A stretch of DNA of 13,550 bases from the NCBI GenBank assembly GCA_007375655.1, contig VMES01000001.1, forward strand, positions 1-13,550, in the 5' to 3' direction. This document shows, piece after piece, positions 1-5,380 of this stretch. The translations under genes were made by a program, and so were the position numbers. Every line of letters starts with the position of its first letter. Within the stretch, counting starts at the first letter, position 1. This stretch comes from Parcubacteria group bacterium Greene0416_79 (GTDB taxonomy: Bacteria; Patescibacteriota; Minisyncoccia; Phycocordibacterales; UBA10002). Under the pieces are notes generated by a model. It ran no database searches. It had not been told where the DNA came from and saw only the letters and a program-made list of their open reading frames with translations.

Positions 1-9
1 CTGCAGAGG

Positions 10-1131
10 ATGGCGGCGAGCGTCTTCTTTACGGAGAGCGTTACCGTGGAGGGGCTCAAGGCGAAACACGACAAGGTAACGAGGGGCGGAGGCAAGATAA
101 AGATTCTTATCGTGCCCGGGCATGACAACGACTCGTTTGGGACGACATTCAACGGCGTGCGCGAAGCGGATATGACGGTATTCCTCGGAGAGGAACTCTT
201 CCGTCTCTTTTCTCTTGCCTCGGAGTACGAACCCGTTCTCGTACGCGATAGAAGCGGATACACGCCCGCGTTTAAGGATTACTTTGCGCGCGACGCCGCC
301 TCCATCCGCGTCTTTGCGTTGGGGAAGAAGAAGATTATGTACGATTTGGAGAAGACCGGACAGGTTCACCGCGCCGAGAGCGTGGTGCGCGGCGCAGCGC
401 TCTCCGAGGTCGTCTTCCGGCTCTACGCCATCAATAAATGGGCGAATGAAAACCGCGTTGATATTGTCCTGCATCTTCACTTCAACGACTACCCCGGCCG
501 CATTCCACATCGGTCTGGGCGCTATGAAGGTTTTTCGTTCTACATTCCCGACTCGCAGTACTCAAACGCGCGCGCGAGCCGCGCGGTCGCCGAGTCGCTC
601 CTTCTGCAACTCGCCACGTTTTATTCGGAGAGTAACCTGCCGTTTGAGAACGGAGGCATCGTGCCGGACCAGGAACTCATCGCCATCGGGGCGTATAACA
701 CGCTTGACCCCGCGAGCGTGCTCATAGAGTACGGTTATATCTACGAGACCAGGTTTCAGGATGCATCCATTCGCGCGGCGTTTATGAAAGAATTGGCGCT
801 TCAGACCTACATCGGCGTCAACCGTTTCTTCGGCAAGTTTGAGGAGGCGTTTCGCCGGTATCCCACTTCTTTTCTTCCGCACGAGTGGCGCGTGCCGCTT
901 GCCGAGGGGCAGTACCGCAACCCATCCGTGCTCTCGCTTCAGGCCGCGCTCTTTCTTGAGGGGGTGTATCCGCCAGGCGGCGACAAAAGAGCGTGCCCCA
1001 TTACCGGGAGCTTCGGTCCCTGCACCCGCCGCGCCGTGGCGATGTTCCAGCAAAAGTACGGAATTGCGCCCGTGACCGGACATGCCGGAGCGGCGACGCT
1101 CGCGAAATTAAACGAACGGTACGGATATTGA
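10..1131 (+). CDS. N-acetylmuramoyl-L-alanine amidase-like protein with C-terminal peptidoglycan-binding domain (5' end may lie outside window)
   Basis: Predicted zinc amidase that would cut the bond between N-acetylmuramic acid and L-alanine in peptidoglycan, acting outside the membrane. The Amidase_3-type core spans roughly residues 28-260. Candidate zinc ligands are His38 in VPGHD, Glu52 in NGVREAD, and His155 or His157 in LHLHFND; the likely catalytic Glu240 is in SVLIEYGYIYE. Residues about 300-373 form a PG_binding_1-type repeat (SLQAALFLEG, TGSFGPCTRRAVAMFQQKYG, ATLAKLNERYG) that would anchor the enzyme to the wall. No signal peptide is visible after the first ATG, and the frame is open to base 1, so the true start and a membrane anchor or signal may lie upstream. 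The TGA stop overlaps the -35 box of the next transcription unit. Family assignment is confident; the start is not. Confidence 0.85.
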   Translation: MAASVFFTESVTVEGLKAKHDKVTRGGGKIKILIVPGHDNDSFGTTFNGVREADMTVFLGEELFRLFSLASEYEPVLVRDRSGYTPAFKDYFARDAASIRVFALGKKKIMYDLEKTGQVHRAESVVRGAALSEVVFRLYAINKWANENRVDIVLHLHFNDYPGRIPHRSGRYEGFSFYIPDSQYSNARASRAVAESLLLQLATFYSESNLPFENGGIVPDQELIAIGAYNTLDPASVLIEYGYIYETRFQDASIRAAFMKELALQTYIGVNRFFGKFEEAFRRYPTSFLPHEWRVPLAEGQYRNPSVLSLQAALFLEGVYPPGGDKRACPITGSFGPCTRRAVAMFQQKYGIAPVTGHAGAATLAKLNERYGY

Positions 1132-1155
1132 CAACTCATATGGATTGTCTATAAT
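1128..1155 (+). promoter_or_regulatory. Near-consensus sigma70-type promoter of the toxin-antitoxin pair
   Basis: TTGACA at 1128-1133 and TATAAT at 1150-1155 match both consensus boxes perfectly, with a 16-bp spacer. The -35 box overlaps the TGA stop of the amidase gene. Initiation about 7 nt after the -10 leaves a leader of only 2-3 nt before the ATG at 1165, and there is no Shine-Dalgarno sequence. Such a strong promoter would normally need repression; autoregulation by the CopG-like antitoxin is an inference from the family. Confidence 0.85.
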
Positions 1156-1164
1156 AGAAAAACA

Positions 1165-1446
1165 ATGAAATATATTGACTGGAGTGCGGAAAAGAACGAA
1201 CGGCTTCGGCACGAACGGGGAATCGGATTTGACGACATTCGCGTGGCGCTTGAAGAGGATGGGCTGCTTGATATTGTACCGAACCCCAATAGTCGTAGAT
1301 ACCCCAGTCAAAAAGTGTTTATTGCAGTAGTAGACGGGTACGCGTATCTTGTCCCGTTTGTAGAAGATGAAGGAAAGATTTTTTTAAAGACAATTATTCC
1401 AAGCCGTAAAGCAACGAAGAAATATCTTATGAAGCGTAAAAAATAA
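1165..1446 (+). CDS. BrnT-like toxin of a type II toxin-antitoxin pair
   Basis: A 93-residue basic protein. Its start, with DWSAEKNERLRHERGIGFDDI, fits the BrnT-type pattern (a D/W pair, K-N, then a short helix with H and G-I-x-F), and it ends in a basic stretch (IIPSRKATKKYLMKRKK) where BrnT proteins carry their I-S-A-R-x-A-x-x-x-E segment. BrnT toxins adopt a RelE-like RNase fold and inhibit translation; that activity is inferred from the family. It lies 5 nt upstream of a CopG-like antitoxin, in the toxin-first order seen in brnTA. The ATG is the first start after the promoter. Alternative: another small uncharacterised RelE/HigB-like family. The residue-level match is moderate, so the pair context carries much of the call. 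Confidence 0.65.
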   Translation: MKYIDWSAEKNERLRHERGIGFDDIRVALEEDGLLDIVPNPNSRRYPSQKVFIAVVDGYAYLVPFVEDEGKIFLKTIIPSRKATKKYLMKRKK

Positions 1447-1451
1447 ATAAT

Positions 1452-1712
1452 ATGAAATACTATGAATTAGACAAAGAGGAACGGAAACTGCTTGAGGCAA
1501 TTGAGCGGAGCGGTTTTAAGTCCGTGCCGAATGTAAAAAAAGAAAGAGAAAGGTATCGCTCCTATGCGCGGGCTTCTTCCGCGAGGTCAAAAAATATCAA
1601 TATTCGTTTGGCGGAGCGGGATTTGTATAAACTCAAAGTGAAAGCGGCAGAGAAGGGTTTGCCGTATCAAACTTTGGTTGCGTCAATTTTGCATCAATAT
1701 AACGCGCAATAA
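1452..1712 (+). CDS. CopG/BrnA-like ribbon-helix-helix antitoxin
   Basis: An 86-residue protein, the likely antitoxin and autorepressor. The N-terminal half (about 1-45) is charged and probably wraps the toxin. The C-terminal half carries the RHH pattern: a strand with NINIRLAERDLYKLKVKAA (about 49-67) followed by EKGLPYQTLVASILHQY (about 68-84), where G-x-x-Y-Q-T-L is typical of the BrnA/CopG group. It starts 5 nt after the toxin stop with no Shine-Dalgarno sequence, so translation is probably coupled to the toxin. No separate promoter is visible. Confidence 0.75.
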   Translation: MKYYELDKEERKLLEAIERSGFKSVPNVKKERERYRSYARASSARSKNINIRLAERDLYKLKVKAAEKGLPYQTLVASILHQYNAQ

Positions 1713-1774
1713 TTTCTAGCGCGCACTGGTTTTACCGACGGCTTTTGTTTTTGAATAGTTGTGCCCGCCCGCTT

Positions 1775-1794
1775 CACTTTACCCAAGTAAAGTG
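1775..1794. repeat. Perfect 8-bp hairpin downstream of the antitoxin gene
   Basis: CACTTTAC and GTAAAGTG pair across a 4-nt loop (CCAA). No T-tract follows on either strand, so it is not a standard intrinsic terminator. It may stabilise the 3' end of the toxin-antitoxin mRNA, but no function is shown. Confidence 0.5.
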
Positions 1795-1811
1795 GATCGT
1801 TGGAGCGATTG

Positions 1812-1919
1812 TTAAGGATGAATGATTTCCGCCAAAGGCGCCTGCCCGTCCCTGCCCGACTGCGTCGTGCGGGCGGGCGTCAGGCGGGGATCTGTCCTAC
1901 GGCGGAAAAGATTAAGGAT
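1812..1919. repeat. GC-rich nested palindrome flanked by an 8-bp direct repeat, MITE-like
   Basis: TTAAGGAT occurs at 1812-1819 and again at 1912-1919, exactly 100 bp apart. Between the copies lies a nested imperfect palindrome: TTTCCGCC (1826-1833) with GGCGGAAA (1901-1908), CGCCTG (1839-1844) with CAGGCG (1881-1886), and GCCCG (1854-1858) with CGGGC (1870-1874). The direct repeats look like a target-site duplication around a small non-autonomous element. The element sits between the convergent 3' ends of the antitoxin and Mur ligase genes and could also act as a transcription barrier. Confidence 0.55.
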
Positions 1920-1923
1920 TCTG

Positions 1924-3243
1924 TTATCCGCGCAGTCGTTTCAGTTCTTCCATCGCCACCGTTGCATCATCCCACGGCTCTTTGCTTCCGCGCGGCCCCA
2001 TAATGTAGGGGTCGGTCCCTTTGCCGGTGATGAGGACCGCGTCTTCCTTACTCGCGCGTTGAAGCGCCTCCCGGATTGCGGCGCGGCGCTCCAGAATGAG
2101 CGTCGGCTGTTTGTGTGTTATGCCCGCCGCCATCTCGCGGATGATTCCCTCTGGGTCCTCATCGTAGGGGTCTTCATTGGTGAGAATAATCTCGTCGCAG
2201 TGTCTTTCGGCAATGCCCGCCATGACGGGACGTTTCCACCGGTCGCGCCCGCCGCCGGTGTTTCCCAAAACGCAGATACGGTATGTACCGGCAAACGCTT
2301 GATACAGCTTTTCAAGCGAATCTGGCGTGTGCGCGTAGTCAACGATCGCGAGGAAGTCCTGCCCCGCGTCCACCCGCTCCGCCCGCCCGCGGATGCTCCG
2401 CACTCTTTCAATTCCCGCTTTTATCTTCTCAACCGGCACGCCGGCCGCATGCGCGAACGTTGCCGCTGCAAGAATGTTGTAGAGATTAAACTCGCCCGGA
2501 AGTTTTGAACGAATCCTCAAGACATCGGATGTCCCGGGGACATCCGATGTCTTCTCTGTCCCGGGGACATCCGATGTCTTCCAATCAAACGAGACGCCGT
2601 CGGAAGAGATCCCCGGATTGCCGGTTTCTTGTCTTGAGTACGCGAGTGCTCTCCCGGTCGTGAAGGCGTCAAGAAATCTTTTCGCCTCTTTGTCGTCGCG
2701 GTTCACCACGAGGAGTTTGTCTTTCTTCCGCGAACGCTCAAGCGCGCGAGCGAGCGAGACCTTTGCCGCAACATAGTTCTCGTACGAGCCGTGCGACTCA
2801 ATGTGCTCGGGCGAGAGGTTGGTGAAGATGAGCGCGTCAAGCGAGATGAACTTGTGCCGAAACTGCCGCGCGCCCTCGCTGGTCATCTCAATCACGGCGT
2901 GTGTGCATCCTGCGGAAACGGCGCGGCGGAGAAAACGCTGAAGGAAGAATCGCCCCGGCATCGTCATCTTGTGAAGGTTGCGCTCCACCGAGTCCCCGAT
3001 CTTGAAGTGAATCGTTGAAGAGTGCGCGGTTTTGTATCCCGCTTCCGTGAGAATCGCGCCGACGAGCTCCACGACCGAGCTCTTGCCCTTGGTGCCGGTG
3101 ACCGCAATGACCATGAGCTTGCGTGACGGAAGACCAAAGATAAACGCGCCAAGAAGCGCGAGAGAGAAGTGGTAGGGAAGTTTGAGAATCGCAAGTAGAT
3201 GTTTTAGAAACACGAGTTTTTGGTTGATCTTGGGCGTCTCCAT
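1924..3243 (-). CDS. MurE-like UDP-MurNAc-tripeptide synthetase (Mur ligase) with an in-frame palindromic insertion
   Basis: ATP-dependent Mur ligase, 439 residues, expected in the cytoplasm to add the third amino acid of the peptidoglycan stem peptide. The P-loop GTKGKSS is at residues 50-56. Next come a substrate-binding block (NLHKMTMPGRF; EMTSEGARQFRH), the central-domain motif TNLSPEHIESHGSYENY, the C-terminal-domain entry LPGEFNLYNILAAATFA, and VDYAHTPDSLEK, GRDRWKRPVMAGIAE and ITGKGTDPYI. The N-terminal domain is much shorter than in E. coli MurE (whole protein near 495 residues). Where meso-diaminopimelate enzymes have DNPR, this one has EDPY, so the third amino acid cannot be predicted. 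Residues about 222-241 are a repeat-derived insertion (TSDVPGTEK, then TSDVPGT). The ATG at 3243 lies 6 nt after a TATACT box, which supports it as the start. Another Mur ligase is possible, but the C-terminal motifs fit MurE best. Confidence 0.85.
   Translation of the reverse strand: METPKINQKLVFLKHLLAILKLPYHFSLALLGAFIFGLPSRKLMVIAVTGTKGKSSVVELVGAILTEAGYKTAHSSTIHFKIGDSVERNLHKMTMPGRFFLQRFLRRAVSAGCTHAVIEMTSEGARQFRHKFISLDALIFTNLSPEHIESHGSYENYVAAKVSLARALERSRKKDKLLVVNRDDKEAKRFLDAFTTGRALAYSRQETGNPGISSDGVSFDWKTSDVPGTEKTSDVPGTSDVLRIRSKLPGEFNLYNILAAATFAHAAGVPVEKIKAGIERVRSIRGRAERVDAGQDFLAIVDYAHTPDSLEKLYQAFAGTYRICVLGNTGGGRDRWKRPVMAGIAERHCDEIILTNEDPYDEDPEGIIREMAAGITHKQPTLILERRAAIREALQRASKEDAVLITGKGTDPYIMGPRGSKEPWDDATVAMEELKRLRG
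2521..2580. repeat. In-frame palindromic/tandem repeat inside the Mur ligase gene
   Basis: Positions 2521-2551 form a perfect 31-nt palindrome: two 15-nt arms (first arm GACATCGGATGTCCC) around one central G. A 24-nt stretch is then repeated directly at 2530-2553 and 2557-2580, with a 27-bp period (nine codons), so the reading frame is kept. On the coding strand this adds TSDVPGTEK, then TSDVPGTSDV, just before the conserved LPGEFNLYN block, which is probably a surface loop between domains. Palindromic elements inserted in frame are known from Rickettsia (RPE); kinship to those is not claimed. Confidence 0.9.
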
Positions 3244-3249
3244 GCGTTC

Positions 3250-3255
3250 AGTATA
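3250..3255 (-). promoter_or_regulatory. -10 box of the Mur ligase gene, leaderless spacing
   Basis: On the minus strand TATACT ends 6 nt before the ATG at 3243. A weak TTCAAC lies 17 nt upstream (3273-3278). The 11-nt context ACGCTATACTG is identical to that at the ruvA start. Transcription should begin at or one base from the start codon. Confidence 0.6.
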
Positions 3256-3295
3256 GCGTTTTTGGAGCGCGTGTTGAACCCGCGCAGCTCATTTT

Positions 3296-3324
3296 TTGCT
3301 GTTTGCGCAGGGGCATGATATAAT
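3296..3324 (+). promoter_or_regulatory. Promoter of rnpB
   Basis: TTGCTG (3296-3301), a 17-bp spacer, and a perfect TATAAT (3319-3324). Initiation about 5-7 nt downstream falls at 3329-3331, exactly where the P1 helix of RNase P RNA begins. This fixes the 5' end of the RNA. Confidence 0.8.
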
Positions 3325-3473
3325 GCCAGTGCGGCGGTTCGGGCAGCCGCCCAGCCGTAGTTTTAGTGCAGAAGACGCCTTTCCCCGCTTGTGGCTCAAC
3401 GGTAACAGACCTTCGCGGTACGGTGGAGTGCACCGCACTGAAACTACGGCTGGGAGGAAAGTCCGGACTCCCT

Positions 3474-3558
3474 CCCGCTCCACTTTTGATTTCTGGGTTA
3501 AGGTTCACCCTTTTTCCCGATCCAAGGGTGAACCTTGAAAAATCAAAAGTGGGGCGGG
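3474..3558 (+). repeat. 85-nt extra hairpin in RNase P RNA just after conserved region I
   Basis: CCCGCTCCACTTTTGATT (3474-3491) pairs with 3541-3558 with a single G-U change. An inner perfect 13-bp arm, AAGGTTCACCCTT (3500-3512), pairs with 3524-3536. It sits in the P5/P5.1 position and is far longer than usual there. The preserved pairing suggests it folds as a rod away from the core. Confidence 0.8.
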
Positions 3559-3586
3559 ATAAAAAGGTAGCGGGTAACACCCGCCG

Positions 3587-3696
3587 CCTTGTGCAGAGCA
3601 CAAGAACGCAGATGGTCGCAGATATTACGCAGATTAACGCAGATTCTCCATCAGCGTCTTCTATCAGCGTGTATCGGCGTTCGCGCGCTCTGCGCG
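3587..3696 (+). repeat. Repeat copy 1 inside rnpB (P9 region)
   Basis: 110 nt. It opens with the hairpin CTTGTGC-AGA-GCACAAG, continues with a run of CGCAGAT units followed by ATCAGCG units, and ends with a GC hairpin (CGCGC...GCGCG). It follows P8 directly, where the short P9 hairpin normally sits, and precedes conserved region II. The copy at 3836-3955 is nearly identical. Confidence 0.9.
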
Positions 3697-3835
3697 AGGC
3701 CGAGGTGCGAACAGAGACGGTTTGGTTCGAAAGAACCGGACGAACCTAATTCCCAGGCCCAATGGTTTAACTCCGCCATAGGGATAACAAAGCGGAGGTG
3801 AAACGGCTAAATCCTTACCGGGTGCAAGACCGAGT

Positions 3836-3955
3836 CCTTGTGCGAAGCACAAGAACGCAGATGGTCGCAGATATTACGCAGATTAACGCAGATTCTCCAT
3901 CAGCGTGCATCAGCGTCTTCTATCAGCGTGTATCGGCGTTCGCGCGCTTCGCGCG
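3836..3955 (+). repeat. Repeat copy 2 inside rnpB (P15-P17 region)
   Basis: 120 nt. It matches copy 1 apart from one extra ATCAGCG-type unit (10 nt) and changes in the two hairpin loops (GAA instead of AGA in the first; CTT in the last), while the hairpin stems are kept. It lies between GGGTGCAAGACCGAG and GTCGCTTGAG, the interval that holds P15-P17 in E. coli RNase P RNA. Confidence 0.9.
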
Positions 3956-4152
3956 GGGAAGTGTCGCTTGAGGGCGTCGGCAACGGCGCTCGGAGATAAA
4001 TGACTGCCGTCCAGCCGTACTTGTATCGGGAAGAAGCGAGGAAGACGGAAGAAACACAGAGCGTGCAGCGGGTATGCACGGAAAGCGCGGTGTCTTCTAA
4101 GTATCGCGATATAAGTACGGCTGGATACAGAATCCGGCTTATAGAGCCGCCG

Positions 4153-4188
4153 CACCACAAAACGCCCCAGACGGGGCGTTTTGTGGTG
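4153..4188. terminator. Bidirectional intrinsic terminator after rnpB
   Basis: A perfect 16-bp stem, CACCACAAAACGCCCC (4153-4168) with 4173-4188, around the loop AGAC. The inner stem is GC-rich and flanked by AAAA on one side and TTTT on the other, so it can stop transcription from rnpB and also from the ruvA side. It overlaps the last bases of the P1 helix. Confidence 0.85.
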
Positions 4189-4236
4189 CTTCTGCCGCGG
4201 TCCGCGCCGCTTCAGGTTCGTCCTGTGCCACAACTC

Positions 4237-4397
4237 CGAGCAACACCTCATACCGGAAACATTTGTACCCGCCCGTAAGGTCGCGGTACGGGAGCCGAAG
4301 GATGAACCGCGCGTATGCCCTCCACGAGTTCGCGGAGGGCGTGCCGTTCATTATAGGTGGGAATGACGATGGTGACCTGCGGAGGAGAGCATGGCAT
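4237..4397 (-). pseudogene. Remnant of a family-2 glycosyltransferase (polyprenol-phosphate mannosyltransferase type)
   Basis: Two pieces of one enzyme survive in different frames. Starting at the ATG at 4397, the minus strand reads MPCSPPQ then VTIVIPTYNERHALRELVEG, the classic GT2 N-terminus. From about 4320 another frame reads YARFILRLPYRDLTGGYKCF followed by RYEVL, the later conserved segment of dolichol-phosphate-mannose-synthase-like enzymes. More than 100 residues that should lie between them, including the DxD region, are missing, and everything after RYEVL is lost. The start is 7 nt after the ruvA stop, so this was probably the next gene in a ruvA operon before an internal deletion with frameshift. 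It cannot make an active enzyme. Confidence 0.75.
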
Positions 4398-4404
4398 AGG
4401 AGTG

Positions 4405-4968
4405 TTATCTCCCGAGCAGTTTGAGCGCGTGCTTGACGCGGTCGCTCGCGCCGGAGATTTCTTTTGGCACGCGCTGAAGCGCTTCCCGCGCCTCAGCGTG
4501 CGAGTACCCGAGGGATTTGAGCGCTTCCAGCGCGTCCACTTCTTCTTTGAGCGCGGCGCCCCCCTCGCCTGCGCCGAGCTTTTCTCTCAGTTCCAGAATG
4601 ATCTTATCAGCGGTTTTTTTGCCGATGCCGGAGATTTTGGTGAGGTACGCGGTCTCGCCAGAAGTGATTGAACGCCGCAAGGTGGATGGCGTGGCGACAT
4701 TCAAGATATTGAGCGCGGTCTTGGGGCCTATGCCCGGGACGCCCAAGAGAAGCTCAAAGAGCTTCAGGTCCTCCGCGTCAAGAAAACCGTATAGTTCTTC
4801 TGCATCTTCACGCACCGCGTGGTGGGTTCGGAGCGTGGCGCGCGTGCCACTCTTGAGTGTGCGGAGCGTCTCTTCGGTCGCACAGACCTTGTACCCGACG
4901 CCGCCGGCATCAACGATTGCATATCGCGGTCCCTTCTCTATGATCGTGCCGGAGAGCATGGAGATCAT
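4405..4968 (-). CDS. ruvA: Holliday junction branch-migration protein RuvA
   Basis: 187 residues from the chosen start MISMLSGTIIEKG, close to the usual 190-205. RuvA tetramers bind Holliday junctions and load the RuvB helicase. The N-terminal OB-like domain (about 1-65: YAIVDAGGVGYKV, HHAVREDAEELYGF) is followed by two helix-hairpin-helix motifs, LLGVPGIGPKTALNIL (about 73-88) and KISGIGKKTADKIILELREKL, a Gly-rich linker, and the C-terminal RuvB-binding helices (ALKSLGYSHAEAREALQ). An ATG further upstream (5007) adds residues unlike RuvA. The ATG at 4968 fits the family and lies 6 nt after a TATACT box. ruvB and ruvC are not in the window. Confidence 0.96.
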   Translation of the reverse strand: MISMLSGTIIEKGPRYAIVDAGGVGYKVCATEETLRTLKSGTRATLRTHHAVREDAEELYGFLDAEDLKLFELLLGVPGIGPKTALNILNVATPSTLRRSITSGETAYLTKISGIGKKTADKIILELREKLGAGEGGAALKEEVDALEALKSLGYSHAEAREALQRVPKEISGASDRVKHALKLLGR

Positions 4969-4974
4969 GGAGAC

Positions 4975-4980
4975 AGTATA
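4975..4980 (-). promoter_or_regulatory. -10 box of ruvA, leaderless spacing
   Basis: TATACT on the minus strand ends 6 nt before the ATG at 4968, in the same ACGCTATACTG context as the Mur ligase gene. A weak -35-like TTACAA (4997-5002) lies 16 nt upstream and overlaps the divergent rpsT promoter. No Shine-Dalgarno sequence is present. Confidence 0.6.
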
Positions 4981-4996
4981 GCGTGCGGCGCGTAAC

Positions 4997-5025
4997 TTGT
5001 AACGCAAGAAAATATCTGCTAGGAT
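4997..5025 (+). promoter_or_regulatory. Probable rpsT promoter with extended -10
   Basis: TTGTAA (4997-5002), a 17-bp spacer, and TAGGAT (5020-5025) preceded by TGC, an extended -10. It would give a leader of about 85 nt. A second possibility is a TATAC-type box (TTATAC, 5107-5112) right before the ATG, giving an almost leaderless message. The sequence alone does not decide between them. Confidence 0.45.
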
Positions 5026-5060
5026 ATCCGAGTTCTTATTGCAGTTTGCGCTCCCCGCGT

Positions 5061-5113
5061 CCTGCTACACGCTATACGTCTTACGCTACACGCTCCGCGC
5101 TACACGTTATACA
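5061..5113 (+). repeat. Degenerate tandem repeat of a TACACG/TATAC unit upstream of rpsT
   Basis: Roughly three diverged copies of a unit such as GCTACACGCTATACG run up to the rpsT start. Related words (ACGCTATACTG) form the -10 regions of ruvA and the Mur ligase gene. The array may be repeated promoter-like sequence, or simple sequence decay around promoters. Confidence 0.5.
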
Positions 5114-5116
5114 ATC

Positions 5117-5380
5117 ATGGCCATCACCTCATCAGCAAAGAAAGCCCATCGCGCCTCGCTTCGCCGACGGGTCTTTAATATGCGCCGGAAAGGGGCGATT
5201 TCTGAAGCAGTAAAACGGATTAAAAAGCTTCTTGCGGAGAAGAGGCCGGAAGAGGCGCGGCAGCTCATCCCGCGTGCGTACAGAGCATTTGACAAAGCCG
5301 CCAAGGAACACACGATCAAAAAAGGCGCGGCGGACCGCAAAAAATCCCGCCTCACGCGCCTCATTCAAAACGTAACGTAA
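5117..5380 (+). CDS. rpsT: 30S ribosomal protein S20
   Basis: 87 residues, highly basic, the normal size for bS20, which binds 16S rRNA and supports assembly of the small subunit. The typical opening MAITSSAKKAHRASLRRRVF is followed by the helix-bundle pattern: ISEAVKRIKKLLAEKRPEEA, then IPRAYRAFDKAAKEHTIKKG, then AADRKKSRLTRLIQ. The reading frame runs upstream to 5039, but that part is translated repeat and unlike S20, so the ATG at 5117 is chosen. It is divergent from ruvA. No typical T-tracted terminator follows. Confidence 0.96.
   Translation: MAITSSAKKAHRASLRRRVFNMRRKGAISEAVKRIKKLLAEKRPEEARQLIPRAYRAFDKAAKEHTIKKGAADRKKSRLTRLIQNVT

Larger units (their letters stand above)
3329..4155 (+). 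ncRNA. rnpB: RNase P RNA, unusually large, with inserted repeats
   Basis: Catalytic RNA that trims the 5' leader of pre-tRNAs. P1 pairs GTGCGGCGGTTC (3329-3340) with GAGCCGCCGCAC (4144-4155). P2 pairs 3351-3363 with 3441-3453. Conserved region I is GGAAAGTCCGGACTCC (about 3456-3471) and region V is ACAGAATCCGGCTTAT (4127-4142); together they build P4, with an A-U pair at its end in place of the usual G-C. Also visible are P8 (GCGGGTAACACCCGC), the region II remnant GAACAGAGAC, a GAAA-capped hairpin (GGTTCGAAAGAACC), P12 (CTCCGC/GCGGAG near 3770-3797), CGGGTGCAAGACCGAG, and CGCTTGAG leading into P18 and AAATGACTG. P19 is long: 4011-4028 pairs with 4107-4124. At about 827 nt it is twice the usual 350-400 nt. 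The excess comes from an 85-nt hairpin after region I, two copies of a repeat, and an expanded P19. Every core region is present, so it looks functional. Confidence 0.95.

Noticed and set aside
562..1083. Long antisense frame across the amidase gene (173 codons)
   Set aside because: It has no recognisable motif and mirrors a GC-rich gene whose own frame has clear family motifs.
3587..3955. Repeats in rnpB considered as a CRISPR array or as introns
   Set aside because: There are only two copies of 110/120 nt, with internal sub-repeats and functional RNA between them. No spacer pattern and no group I or II intron core was seen.
4139..4351. 70-codon minus-strand frame considered as an intact small gene
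   Set aside because: It holds only an internal glycosyltransferase segment, begins inside the degraded gene and runs through the rnpB terminator, so it is treated as part of the scar.
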